Positions 1 through 8,208 of a stretch of DNA of 64,000 bases are shown here, piece by piece (within the stretch, counting starts at the first letter, position 1; each line of letters opens with the position of its first letter). The DNA is from Koleobacter methoxysyntrophicus. GTDB taxonomy: Bacteria > Bacillota > Thermosediminibacteria > Koleobacterales > Koleobacteraceae. The notes under the pieces were generated by a model. The model was not told the origin of the DNA. It searched no databases and saw nothing but the letters and a program-made list of their open reading frames with translations. A program made the position numbers and the translations under genes. Where the stretch lies: assembly GCF_017301615.1 (NCBI RefSeq), contig NZ_CP059066.1, positions 744,001-808,000 of the forward strand. Reading direction: 5' to 3'.

Positions 1-1056
1 AAAGCCACCACCTAATTTCATTGTGGTAGCACTTAGGTTCTCAGCGTAATTTTTAACTAGATCGATAAGTCCTGCTTGATAAAAAGCACCTATCATCACA
101 CCAGCACACAGCTGAATTTGTATTGTCTTACTTACCTTTTTTATGCCCTCACTAATTACACTGGTAGCTTTTTTATTAACCTGAGGAAATATAAAACTAA
201 TTAAAAGAACTACAACAAGAGCTTCAACAACTCTAAAGGTTATCCCTTTGATAATAGGAATCTTCCCTAATATTTGGTTTATACTTACAAAGAATCCCCA
301 TTCATTAAATATGTTGTAATTAAATCCAGAAGCCAACACAACAATAAATATTAATACACCTAAAGGCACAAGGGTATGCCATTTTTCCATAAGGATCTCA
401 GAAGCGGTTTTTTTCGGAATTAGTTCTTCGGGAAGCTGTTTAATTTTTACATATCGCCATGAAGCTAAAATTGCAACTAATACTCCTAAACCTACGGTAA
501 AGTACCCGATTCTTATTAACGGGTCGGGAGATTCCAGCCCGACTAAAGACGCGGAAAGGAAAAAAGCCTGTGTAATTGGAGGCATTACAGAACCTAAAAT
601 TGCTCCTGATAAAATTACACTACCTATCTGTTCGCCTTTTAATCCTATTTCGAATAGACCCATTACAACCAGAACCCCTATAACTGTAGCTGCTGCAATA
701 GCATCTCCCAGCAGTGAACCTGCTAGAGTCAAGGTTAATATAACAGCGGCTATAAGCCCTTTAGGAGATTTGCCGAACAATGCTCGAAAGGTGTTTAAAA
801 CTGTATCCATTGTTCCAAGTTTAACCTGTGATTCGGCATATATACTCCCAAAGAAGGACAGCATTATAACCCATGCTATTCTGTCTATCCCGGAAATACT
901 TGCTTTCAATAATCCAACGATCCCTAGGCCACCCATGAGTGCTGCCGTAATACCTGCAATCAATAATCCTGCTCTAGGGTCACCTCCAATACGTGGAATT
1001 GAAGGTGTAAGAATTATAATAAAAAGCAGTGCTACAGGTATGAGAATTAATAACAT
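1..1056 (-). CDS. TRAP-type transporter large permease (DctM-like), partial
   Basis: The frame is open at the window edge, so the C-terminus lies outside. About 352 residues are visible, nearly all in hydrophobic helices. GSLLGDA near residue 113 and GSVMPP near residue 155 sit where the large membrane subunit of TRAP transporters has its conserved loops. Known members import carboxylates or similar small anions with a sodium gradient and a separate binding protein. The ATG at 1056 follows an AGGAGG site. It is divergent from the sigma-54 activator at 1673 and has its own -24/-12 promoter, so it probably imports the substrate sensed by that regulator. Binding protein and small subunit are not seen and may lie to the left. 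Another ion-transporter-superfamily member is possible. Confidence 0.7.
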   Translation of the reverse strand, partial: MLLILIPVALLFIIILTPSIPRIGGDPRAGLLIAGITAALMGGLGIVGLLKASISGIDRIAWVIMLSFFGSIYAESQVKLGTMDTVLNTFRALFGKSPKGLIAAVILTLTLAGSLLGDAIAAATVIGVLVVMGLFEIGLKGEQIGSVILSGAILGSVMPPITQAFFLSASLVGLESPDPLIRIGYFTVGLGVLVAILASWRYVKIKQLPEELIPKKTASEILMEKWHTLVPLGVLIFIVVLASGFNYNIFNEWGFFVSINQILGKIPIIKGITFRVVEALVVVLLISFIFPQVNKKATSVISEGIKKVSKTIQIQLCAGVMIGAFYQAGLIDLVKNYAENLSATTMKLGGGF

Positions 1057-1247
1057 TTTTAAAAACCTCCTCGGTTTTTACTTTAATATCTTTATTTTCC
1101 ATTTTTAGGGTATTGGCTTTTTGCCGTGAGTCTTTTTATTTTGTATCTATCTGATTTATTTACCCATACTGCTCCCCTCCTCCCTAAATAGAAATTCTTA
1201 TTTTCAGTTTTCAGGGAAGAATTTTTTTCTTTGTTAAATGATAAATA

Positions 1248-1263
1248 TGCATACACTGTGCCA
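1248..1263 (-). promoter_or_regulatory. sigma-54 (-24/-12) promoter of the TRAP permease
   Basis: Read on the minus strand the site is TGGCACAGTGTATGCA, with GG and GC exactly at the spacing of the consensus TGGCAC-N5-TTGC. Transcription would start near 1237, leaving a leader of about 180 bases before the permease ATG. The adjacent gene encodes a sigma-54 activator, which supports the call. Confidence 0.75.
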
Positions 1264-1530
1264 TATTTTCATGCTTTGCTTCTTAAACTTTGTAAAATAT
1301 TAAAAAAAGGCTTTGGAAAGCTTTTTACCTTTATAATCCTACTCATTGGAAATTCTATTTTTTCGAATCAAATTTCTCTAAAAACTTGCATAATTTATTG
1401 GTCAAATAAATTCTAAATTTTATAATTTCTTTCTAATTTTTATAAATTAGGCAGCAGTCAATATTTAGGTTTAACCCCTATTAGTAATCTTAAGAAAGTT
1501 ACCTCCTCCAAACTCCTCCAATCGTAGATA
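1264..1530. other. AT-rich divergent intergenic region, probable activator-binding zone
   Basis: This stretch between the sigma-54 promoter and the activator gene has no convincing gene. It is very AT-rich. A TTCTAAA motif near 1411 resembles arms of the inverted repeat at 3387-3456 upstream of the second target operon, so activator sites may be here. That is a weak inference. Confidence 0.3.
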
Positions 1531-1559
1531 TTGACATTGTTTCCTAGCTAGTATATTGT
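1531..1559 (+). promoter_or_regulatory. Housekeeping-type promoter of the first sigma-54 activator
   Basis: TTGACA at 1531-1536 and TATTGT at 1554-1559 are separated by 17 bases, which fits a sigma-A promoter reading toward the activator gene, with a leader of roughly 105 bases. Confidence 0.5.
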
Positions 1560-1672
1560 AATTATAAGTATACTAACGGCAAAAAATAAAAAATATATAA
1601 AAAACTAAGAAGGATACAACCAGTCATTGAAGAAGATATTAAAAATAAGTTTAAAGAATGGGGGACATAGCC

Positions 1673-3379
1673 TTGAAATCAATCAAGGTTTTGATAATAG
1701 GAGCCGGAAAAGGCGGCAGTTCTATACTGAGGTTCTTCTTGAAACAAAAAGCTATCAGAATAGTCGGTGTATCGGATATAAATCTTAATGCCCCGGCAAT
1801 AAAAATTGCCCTAGAAAATAACATACCTGTTTTTTCAGATTTCAAAAAAATGCTTTTTGAAAAGCGAAATGAAACAGACGTTATTATTGAAGCAACAGGC
1901 CTTTTGTCGGTTCAGGAAGAATTAAAAAGATTAAAACCAAATCGTGTTTCCGTGTTGGAAGCCGAAGCTGCAAGTTTAATGATGACAATCATAGAAGAAA
2001 ACTTACATCTATATAAAGTTAAAGAAACTGAAGAACTGCTTCAAACCATTCTCAATTCGGCCCAAGAAGGCATACAAGTAGTGGATAAAGACGGAAAAAT
2101 TGTATATATAAACAAAGCCTTTACAAACATAACAAAAATCCCCCCAGAAGAGCGCATTAATAAGAGTGTTTTTCAAGTCTCTCCAGATGGTGCTTTATGC
2201 GAAGTCCTGAGAACTGGAAAACCTGTATTTGGAAAACCAAATATTGTTAAAGGGTCAAATATTGAGGTTGTTTCAAATGCCTCACCAATTATAGTCAACG
2301 GTAAGATTACAGGAGCCGTAGTAATTTTCCGCGACGTAACTGATATGAAAAGGATATTGAAAAAACTTAATGAAAGGGAAGAACTTATTAAAAACCTAAA
2401 GGGCAGTATAAATAATCTTACAGCTGCCAAATATACCTTCGATGACTTAATAGGAGAAAATCCAGTTTTTAAAGAAAGTATCTCAATTGCAAAGAAGGCT
2501 GCCGAAGCTGATACAACGGTCCTTCTAACAGGTGAAAGCGGTACCGGAAAGGAACTCTTTGCCCACGCCATACACAATTACAGCTTTCGTAAAAATAAGC
2601 CTTTTATAAGGATCAACTGTGCAGCCATTCCGCCAAATCTCCTTGAAAGCGAATTGTTTGGATATGAAAAAGGAGCTTTCACTGGCGCAATTGAACGGAA
2701 AATTGGGAAATTTGAACTGGCTGACGGCGGTACTATATTTTTAGATGAAATAGGTGATATGGACACAAACCTCCAGGCTAAAATTTTAAGGGTGCTCCAG
2801 GAAAAGGAAATAGAACGTTTGGGAGGCAGTAAACCTGTTAGAATAAATGTCAGGGTGATTGCAGCTACAAACCGCAATCTTATTGACATGATAAGACAGG
2901 GCAACTTCAGGGAAGACCTGTTCTACAGGCTAAATGTTTTAAACATCTCTATACCTCCTCTTCGCGAAAGGATAAATGACATTCCTAAGCTTGCCGAAAG
3001 AATAATGATGAAATTAAATCAAAAATCAGGGAAAAAAATTGTGCGAATTAGTAATGACGCTTTAAAGTCATTGATGGCGTACTCATGGCCAGGTAATGTA
3101 AGGGAACTTGAAAATGTACTTGAAAGGGCAATAACCCTTGCTGACAGCGATGTTATAGATGATAATCTAATCAGGCCCTACCTGAAACCTGATATTCATA
3201 AAAATGATGAAGAGGATATACTCCCCCTTGATGAAGTTGAAAAAAGGGTCATAGAAAGCGCATTAAAAAAATACGGTACTAGCCTGCCAGCTAAAAAAAA
3301 GATCGCAGAAAAATTAAATATCTCCCTTGCTACCCTATATAATAAGCTGAAGAAATACAGACTCAATTATAAAATTTAG
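1673..3379 (+). CDS. Sigma-54-dependent activator with N-terminal Rossmann-like domain and PAS domain
   Basis: The protein (about 568 residues) begins with a nucleotide-binding-like segment, KVLIIGAGKGGSS, and the first 110 residues look like a Rossmann fold. A PAS domain follows (about 130-235). The AAA+ sigma-54 interaction domain has GESGTGKE (Walker A, near 287), GAFTGA (near 333) and an FLDEIGDM Walker B. A Fis-type helix-turn-helix ends the protein. I prefer the TTG at 1673 because GGGGGA lies 7 bases upstream; ATG at 1658 has no clear ribosome site. Both flanking transcription units carry -24/-12 promoters, so it likely activates the divergent permease and the downstream dehydrogenase operon. 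The ligand may be a substrate bound by PAS or a nucleotide cofactor bound by the Rossmann part; that is inference. Confidence 0.85.
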   Translation: MKSIKVLIIGAGKGGSSILRFFLKQKAIRIVGVSDINLNAPAIKIALENNIPVFSDFKKMLFEKRNETDVIIEATGLLSVQEELKRLKPNRVSVLEAEAASLMMTIIEENLHLYKVKETEELLQTILNSAQEGIQVVDKDGKIVYINKAFTNITKIPPEERINKSVFQVSPDGALCEVLRTGKPVFGKPNIVKGSNIEVVSNASPIIVNGKITGAVVIFRDVTDMKRILKKLNEREELIKNLKGSINNLTAAKYTFDDLIGENPVFKESISIAKKAAEADTTVLLTGESGTGKELFAHAIHNYSFRKNKPFIRINCAAIPPNLLESELFGYEKGAFTGAIERKIGKFELADGGTIFLDEIGDMDTNLQAKILRVLQEKEIERLGGSKPVRINVRVIAATNRNLIDMIRQGNFREDLFYRLNVLNISIPPLRERINDIPKLAERIMMKLNQKSGKKIVRISNDALKSLMAYSWPGNVRELENVLERAITLADSDVIDDNLIRPYLKPDIHKNDEEDILPLDEVEKRVIESALKKYGTSLPAKKKIAEKLNISLATLYNKLKKYRLNYKI

Positions 3380-3386
3380 AACTCGC

Positions 3387-3456
3387 TTTAAGTTTTAGAA
3401 ACCTATTTATAACCATCTAACAAAATAGTTTCACTGCTTTAGTTCTAAAATTTAAA
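3387..3456. promoter_or_regulatory. Long inverted repeat upstream of the sigma-54 promoter, possible enhancer site
   Basis: TTTAAGTTTTAGAA (3387-3400) and TTCTAAAATTTAAA (3443-3456) are inverted copies with 13 of 14 bases matching, 42 bases apart. They lie about 75-145 bases upstream of the -24/-12 promoter, the usual place for activator binding. The function is inferred from position. Confidence 0.4.
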
Positions 3457-3481
3457 AACTGTATATAACGATTGTAAGAAG

Positions 3482-3505
3482 CCCTTAATATATATAAGGG
3501 TTTTT
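3482..3505 (+). terminator. Rho-independent terminator after the activator gene
   Basis: CCCTTA (3482-3487) pairs with TAAGGG (3495-3500) around an ATATATA loop and is followed by TTTTT. It separates the activator from the sigma-54 promoter that starts at 3531. Confidence 0.6.
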
Positions 3506-3530
3506 CTAATTAAAAATATAGTTTTAAAAC

Positions 3531-3546
3531 TGGCATGAATTATGCA
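3531..3546 (+). promoter_or_regulatory. sigma-54 (-24/-12) promoter of the flavin/Fe-S dehydrogenase operon
   Basis: TGGCATGAATTATGCA has GG and GC at the exact -24/-12 spacing. Transcription would start near 3557, about 58 bases before the first ATG at 3615. It lies directly after the terminator of the sigma-54 activator gene. Confidence 0.78.
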
Positions 3547-3614
3547 TTTTTCTTAAAACAGTTAATATATCAGATTATTCAGGAAAACAGTTTAAGATTA
3601 AGGGAGGAATAACA

Positions 3615-3932
3615 ATGAGGGTAAAAAACCACCCGATATTAGGGGGGGATCGGCGCATGTCAACCGTTACAATTACCGTTGACGGCAGGGAAATAAAAGC
3701 CATTGCGGGGGAACCTATTGCGGCTGCTCTCCTGGCTGCAGGAATTAAAAAGTTCAGGATGACTGAAAAAACGGGGGAACCCAGAGGGGTATTTTGTGCA
3801 ATAGGGAGATGTACGGATTGTGTTATGACCGTCAACGGCATACCGAATATAAGAACCTGTGTTACCCCTGTAGAAAACGGAATGGTAATCGAGACTCAGA
3901 AGGGCCGTGGCACATGGAGGGAAAGCAGATGA
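3615..3932 (+). CDS. (2Fe-2S)-binding small subunit, HcnA/SoxA N-terminal type
   Basis: About 105 residues with CAIGRCTDC and a further Cys 11 residues on (C-x4-C-x2-C-x11-C), the ligand pattern of the small plant-ferredoxin-like subunits found in hydrogen cyanide synthase HcnA, opine oxidases and D-hydroxyproline dehydrogenase. In those complexes it carries electrons between flavin subunits. GGGAGG stands 7 bases before the ATG at 3615; an internal ATG at 3657 with a G-rich leader is the alternative start. It is the first gene of a five-gene run with overlapping ends and sits 70 bases after a sigma-54 promoter. The substrate of the complex cannot be told from the sequence. Confidence 0.8.
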   Translation: MRVKNHPILGGDRRMSTVTITVDGREIKAIAGEPIAAALLAAGIKKFRMTEKTGEPRGVFCAIGRCTDCVMTVNGIPNIRTCVTPVENGMVIETQKGRGTWRESR

Positions 3933-5032
3933 AAAGAACCCAAGTAGCAATTGTAGGTGCGGGCCCTGCCGGCCTTGCCGCCGCCATTGAAGTTGCCCGG
4001 GCCGGCGGGAAGGTAACCCTACTGGACGAAAACAGCAGACCCGGTGGGCAGCTGTTTAAACAGATACACAAGTTTTTTGGTTCGAGGGAACACAAAGCAG
4101 GAGTAAGAGGCTTTAGAATAGGAGAACAGCTTTTAGAAGATACGAAAAGATTAGGGGTAGAAGTCCTGCTGGATTCACCGGTTTACGGCATTTTCAGTGA
4201 TTTTACCATCGGATACATAAATGCCAATAAAGAATATTCAATTAAAGCTGAAAGGATAATACTCGCAACGGGTGCTTCCGAAAATGCCCTTGCCTTTCCC
4301 GGCGGAACCCTGCCGGGTGTTATGGGTGCAGGGGCAGCCCAGACCCTGATCAATGTCCATAGGGTACTTCCGGGCAAAAGGGTCATAATGGTAGGCTCGG
4401 GGAATGTGGGACTGATCGTTTCGTATCAATTGATGCAGGCAGGGGCTGATGTAGTAGCGCTAATCGAAGCCGCCCCTGAAATAGGAGGATACGGGGTTCA
4501 TGCCAGTAAAATACGGCGGGCTGGTGTTCCTATATATACATCTCATACCATAAAAGAAGTATTCGGCAAGGATTGTGTTGAAGGTGCTGTAATTGTCCAG
4601 CTCGGCAGGGACTGGCAGCCTATTGATGGGACTGAAAAAATCTTAAAAGCTGACACCGTCTGCATTGCAGTAGGGCTTAACCCGTTATCGGAACTGGCCT
4701 GGCTGGCAGGGTGCGAATTTGCCTTTATTCCAGAACTGGGAGGGCATGTTCCCAAGCATGACTTAAACATGGAAACTACTTTAAAGGGGCTTTATGTAGC
4801 CGGCGATATTACGGGGGTCGAAGAAGCGAGTTCGGCCATGGAAGAAGGCAGGCTTGCTGGGATAGCCTGTGCGGAAAGCCTCGGCCTTTACCCTCAGGAT
4901 GAAGCAGAAAGGCTGAAGCAGGAGGTTAGAGAAAGGCTGAATGCCTTAAGGACAGGGCCTTTTGGACAGAAAAGGCGGAATGCCAAAGACAGGCTTGTAA
5001 AACTATTTCTGGGTGGTGAACAGGTTGAATAA
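3929..5032 (+). CDS. FAD/NAD(P)-binding oxidoreductase, HcnB-like alpha subunit
   Basis: A protein of 367 residues with an N-terminal FAD-binding GAGPAG motif (VAIVGAGPAGLAAA), a second nucleotide site VMVGSGNVG near residue 155, and a C-terminal GDITGVEEA segment that normally contacts FAD. This matches the alpha subunit of HcnABC-like and opine or hydroxyproline dehydrogenases. The start ATG at 3929 overlaps the stop of the 2Fe-2S gene as ATGA, with GGAGG eight bases upstream; the frame is open further upstream, but that part overlaps the preceding gene. The coupling implies equal production of the two subunits. Larger family members carry extra domains that here are separate genes. Confidence 0.85.
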   Translation: MKRTQVAIVGAGPAGLAAAIEVARAGGKVTLLDENSRPGGQLFKQIHKFFGSREHKAGVRGFRIGEQLLEDTKRLGVEVLLDSPVYGIFSDFTIGYINANKEYSIKAERIILATGASENALAFPGGTLPGVMGAGAAQTLINVHRVLPGKRVIMVGSGNVGLIVSYQLMQAGADVVALIEAAPEIGGYGVHASKIRRAGVPIYTSHTIKEVFGKDCVEGAVIVQLGRDWQPIDGTEKILKADTVCIAVGLNPLSELAWLAGCEFAFIPELGGHVPKHDLNMETTLKGLYVAGDITGVEEASSAMEEGRLAGIACAESLGLYPQDEAERLKQEVRERLNALRTGPFGQKRRNAKDRLVKLFLGGEQVE

Positions 5033-5540
5033 AGGAATCAAAAAAACAGGTACACCTTCATGGGAAGAGCTTAAAGCCTCTCCCGGTTTGCCCGATGAAG
5101 ACAGGCTGGAAAAAGGCCCGGTGGCATTTATAGAATGCGTACAGGAAATCCCCTGCAACCCCTGTGAAGAAGCATGCCCCTTTAATGCCATAGAAGTGGG
5201 GACACCGATTACCAATCTCCCCAAGCTCAATGGGGAAAAGTGCACGGGATGTGGTTTGTGCATAGCAGCCTGTCCGGGCCTTGCTATATTTAGGGTCCAT
5301 AAAAACTATACTGATTCAACATCTCTCGTAGAATTCCCTTTTGAATATTACCCCCTGCCCGAGGAGGGAGAAACAGTAAACTGCGTCAACAGAGAAGGGA
5401 AATTCATTACAAAAGGCAGGGTTGTCAGAGTCAGAAACCCGGAACGGTTTGATTCAACCCCTTTGATTACGGTAGAAATCCCTAAAGAGTTCTATTTAGA
5501 AGTCCGCAGTATGGAAAGGAAGAGGTGTAAAGGATGTTAG
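5025..5540 (+). CDS. 4Fe-4S dicluster ferredoxin-like electron transfer subunit
   Basis: About 171 residues. Two cysteine clusters are visible: CNPCEEACP, and CTGCGLCIAACPG, the second a classic 4Fe-4S binding run; the first is a less regular C-x2-C-x3-C-P. The C-terminus carries KRCKGC. It probably feeds electrons from the flavin subunits to a cellular carrier. I place the start at TTG 5025 because GGTGGTGA lies 5 bases upstream and it overlaps the previous stop; GTG at 5013 is possible. A ferredoxin-type subunit in this cassette suggests that the acceptor is not oxygen, which suits an anaerobe. Confidence 0.75.
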   Translation: MNKGIKKTGTPSWEELKASPGLPDEDRLEKGPVAFIECVQEIPCNPCEEACPFNAIEVGTPITNLPKLNGEKCTGCGLCIAACPGLAIFRVHKNYTDSTSLVEFPFEYYPLPEEGETVNCVNREGKFITKGRVVRVRNPERFDSTPLITVEIPKEFYLEVRSMERKRCKGC

Positions 5541-5809
5541 AAAAAAAGCCGGTTTATATATGCCGCTGTCAGGAAGTTACAGAAGAAGAAATTAAAAAAG
5601 CTATTGAAGACGGGGCAAGGACTATTAAGGGGATAAAAAACCGAACCCATGCCACAATGGGATTATGTCAGGGCAGGACATGCCGCAGGCTGATAGAAAG
5701 GATGCTGGCACATTATACAGATGTTTCGGAATTGAAACCGGGTATTAGGCCCCCTGTAAGAACTATTAAGATCGCTGAAATTGTTGAAGGGGATGGTGAA
5801 AATGAATAA
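5534..5809 (+). CDS. BFD-like (2Fe-2S)-binding protein
   Basis: Ninety-one residues with ICRC near the start and GLCQGRTC near residue 43, the C-x-C...C-x4-C ligands of the BFD-like [2Fe-2S] fold (as in bacterioferritin-associated ferredoxin, NirB and the C-terminal part of HcnB-type proteins). It overlaps the end of the preceding ferredoxin gene by seven bases. In relatives this domain is fused to the FAD subunit; here it is free-standing. It most likely relays electrons within the complex. Confidence 0.8.
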   Translation: MLEKKPVYICRCQEVTEEEIKKAIEDGARTIKGIKNRTHATMGLCQGRTCRRLIERMLAHYTDVSELKPGIRPPVRTIKIAEIVEGDGENE

Positions 5810-6965
5810 AACCAGTGAAATCGTAATAATCGGCGGCGGGGTTATAGGTACTTCAACAGCATACTATCTTTCAAAGGCTAATAAAAGGGTAACCCTTATA
5901 GAAAAAGGCGACCTTGCCTCAGGGGCTTCAGGGGCCTGTGACCAGGATATAATCCTGCAGTCGAAAAATCCGGGAATCCATTTAAAACTGGCAATGGCAA
6001 GTGCCGAACTGTATAAGACCCTGGAGGCTGAGCTGGGTCATCCCATTGAATACGAAAATACGGGGGGAATGATTTTAATAGAAACAGAAGAAGAGATGGA
6101 AATAATGAAACGCTTTGTTAAAAGGCAGCAGGAAACCGGGCTGGAAGTTGAAATCCTGGATAGAAAGGAAGCTTCAAAACTCCAGAGGGGTCTTGCCGGC
6201 CATCTGCTTGGTTCCACTTACTGCCCGCAGGACGCCCATGTAAATTCAATAGAGCTTACTATAGGTTTTGCTAAAGCTGCAAAAAGGCTGGGGGCCCAAA
6301 TAATGCTTCATACGGAAATTACCGGGATCAAACAAAAAAACGGGAAAGTTACCGGAGTAAAGACAACGAAGGGAGATATAGACTGCGAACTGGTTGTAAA
6401 CTGCAGTGGGGCATGGGCACCAAAGATAGGAAAAATGGTAGGTATAGATATCCCGATAAAGCCCCGCAGGGGTCAGATCGTCGTGACAGAAGAGGTGCCC
6501 CCCTTTGTTATGGGTGATGTGCTTTCCGCAAGGTATATTGTAGCAAAGTATAATCCCGATACCCTGAAAGATTCCGATGACCCCGGAATTAAGCTGGGTG
6601 TCGGCCTTTCCCTGAGCCAGACCCAAAAGGGCAATATCCTGATAGGTGCAACCAGGGAATTTGTAGGTTACGATACGTCTGTGACACGAACCGGGTTGAA
6701 AGAGATCCTCAAAAACGCTACAAGGCTTGTTCCTGATTTGAAACAAATAAACATTATCCGCATGTTTTCAGGACTAAGGCCCTATACCCCTGACGGCCTG
6801 CCTATCATAGGCCCGGTTAATGAACCGGAAGGTTTCTTTATAGCAGCAGGCCATGAGGGGGACGGTATAGCCCTTGCACCGATTACAGGCAGGATAGTAT
6901 CAGGGCTCATATGCGGCGATAAACTGCCGTTTAATCTGGAAGAACTAAGCCCTTATAGATTCTAG
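5802..6965 (+). CDS. DAO-family FAD-dependent oxidoreductase, HcnC/SoxB-like beta subunit
   Basis: A 387-residue D-amino-acid-oxidase-fold flavoprotein: GGGVIGTSTAYYL near residue 10 binds the ADP part of FAD, LVVNCSGAWA and FSGLRPYTPDGLPIIG are typical of glycine oxidase, sarcosine oxidase beta and HcnC. It is the probable catalytic subunit oxidising the C-N bond of an amino or imino acid. ATG 5802 overlaps the preceding stop; a purine-rich GGTGA leader precedes it. It closes the operon, followed by a hairpin. Glycine, proline derivatives, sarcosine and opines are all possible substrates. Confidence 0.82.
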   Translation: MNKTSEIVIIGGGVIGTSTAYYLSKANKRVTLIEKGDLASGASGACDQDIILQSKNPGIHLKLAMASAELYKTLEAELGHPIEYENTGGMILIETEEEMEIMKRFVKRQQETGLEVEILDRKEASKLQRGLAGHLLGSTYCPQDAHVNSIELTIGFAKAAKRLGAQIMLHTEITGIKQKNGKVTGVKTTKGDIDCELVVNCSGAWAPKIGKMVGIDIPIKPRRGQIVVTEEVPPFVMGDVLSARYIVAKYNPDTLKDSDDPGIKLGVGLSLSQTQKGNILIGATREFVGYDTSVTRTGLKEILKNATRLVPDLKQINIIRMFSGLRPYTPDGLPIIGPVNEPEGFFIAAGHEGDGIALAPITGRIVSGLICGDKLPFNLEELSPYRF

Positions 6966-6997
6966 CCATTGCATTTTGAAGCCTATGCAATGGCTAG
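6962..6997 (+). terminator. Strong hairpin at the end of the dehydrogenase operon
   Basis: CTAGCCATTGCAT (6962-6974) pairs with ATGCAATGGCTAG (6985-6997), a perfect 13-bp stem with a 10-base loop that includes the stop codon region. No T run follows, so it may stabilise the transcript or end it weakly. Confidence 0.5.
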
Positions 6998-7070
6998 CTA
7001 TAATCTTATATAAAAATGAACAAAAATCTTAACGTATTTGTCCGATCAAACAATATAATCACCAAGCTGG

Positions 7071-8093
7071 TCAGTCTGTCATATCTATACCTTCTAAAAT
7101 ATCAAAGCATGACAAAGGGTCTCCATCAAGGAAAAGCCACGGATTAACAAACACCCGGCCTATACTTATAGTCCAGTGGAGATGGGGGCCCGTTGAAAAA
7201 CCCGTTGAACCTACCTCACCTATTATGTCCCCTTTTTCCACCATCTGGCCTTCTACTACATGCAGTTTATCAAGGTGGCTGTAAGACGAAAATACATTCA
7301 TGCCATGGTCGATTATAATTGTATTACCCGTTACATTTAACTCTTTTGAAAGGGCAACCCGGCCCCTGTTAGCGGCTTTAACGGGTGTCCCTTTTTCTGC
7401 TGCAATATCCAAACCCGAATGTCTGCTTGATTCAACATTGTTGATATAGCGGATGACACCGAATTCAGTGGAGATCCTCCCTTCAACGGGCATCAAAAAA
7501 ACTCCTTCCCATAAAGGGTAATCTGCCGTTTTAGACTTAGCCCTAACGGTATGTTCCAGATCCTCTAATAAAAGCTTTTCACTGCGCTTTGACTGCAGGC
7601 TGGCCGTAACCTTTAGATATTGGGTTTCAAAGTCTTTTAAGGAAACGGTTATGACTTCTTCCCTTTCCATAATTACAGTATCGTCCCTAATAACTTTTAC
7701 ACAGAAAGCATAATCACCCGGGTTCGTCCGGTAACTGACTCCAACAATAGCTAGCCTATCATCACTGTAACTGTAAAAAACAGGGGTATTTATTGCTAAG
7801 TCTGTACTGCAGATTATTTCGTCCCCTTCTTGGATGTTTCTTAATCGGACCGAAAAAAAATCCCCCTGAAGTATCTCCGTAGCAGAGAAGTTGACCTCCG
7901 GTATTACCTCTTCCACTTCTTCATAACTTTGGTTCTGTTCTTCTATTACCGCCCCATTTTCGTTCAGCTTATTTCCCTCTCCCCTATTTCCCAGAGAAGA
8001 ACAGCTCATCAAAAACAGAGAGACCCCTACCAACAGACAGAAGATGAAAAAACCTTTTTTTGAACGGAAACCTGAAATTCGGTACATACTCAC
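7071..8093 (-). CDS. M23-family (LytM-type) peptidase lipoprotein
   Basis: About 340 residues. A signal peptide ends in LMSC, a lipobox, so the protein is probably anchored outside the membrane. The C-terminal half is an M23 zinc endopeptidase domain: SRHSGLDIAA supplies the H and D ligands, SSYSHLDKL and GPHLHW the remaining histidines. All expected metal and catalytic positions appear present, so it should cut peptidoglycan cross-bridges. The N-terminal half (about 60-170) is beta-rich and unassigned. The GTG start at 8093 has AGGGG about 7 bases upstream. Confidence 0.88.
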   Translation of the reverse strand: MSMYRISGFRSKKGFFIFCLLVGVSLFLMSCSSLGNRGEGNKLNENGAVIEEQNQSYEEVEEVIPEVNFSATEILQGDFFSVRLRNIQEGDEIICSTDLAINTPVFYSYSDDRLAIVGVSYRTNPGDYAFCVKVIRDDTVIMEREEVITVSLKDFETQYLKVTASLQSKRSEKLLLEDLEHTVRAKSKTADYPLWEGVFLMPVEGRISTEFGVIRYINNVESSRHSGLDIAAEKGTPVKAANRGRVALSKELNVTGNTIIIDHGMNVFSSYSHLDKLHVVEGQMVEKGDIIGEVGSTGFSTGPHLHWTISIGRVFVNPWLFLDGDPLSCFDILEGIDMTD

Positions 8094-8208
8094 GGCAGCA
8101 CCCCTAACCTACTATTGCCAATTTTTATAGAGTATATTGCCATCTTGATCAAAAGCAGTTACATTTGTTTCAAAGCCGGATGTGTTTTCTGAAAATAAAT
8201 AGTATAAT

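Noticed and set aside
1231-1416. Short plus-strand open frame in the divergent gap
   Set aside because: It overlaps the sigma-54 promoter of the permease, has no ribosome site and no recognisable sequence.
3657-3932. Alternative ATG start for the first dehydrogenase gene
   Set aside because: A G-rich site lies upstream of it, but the GGGAGG site before 3615 is stronger; the protein core is the same for both.
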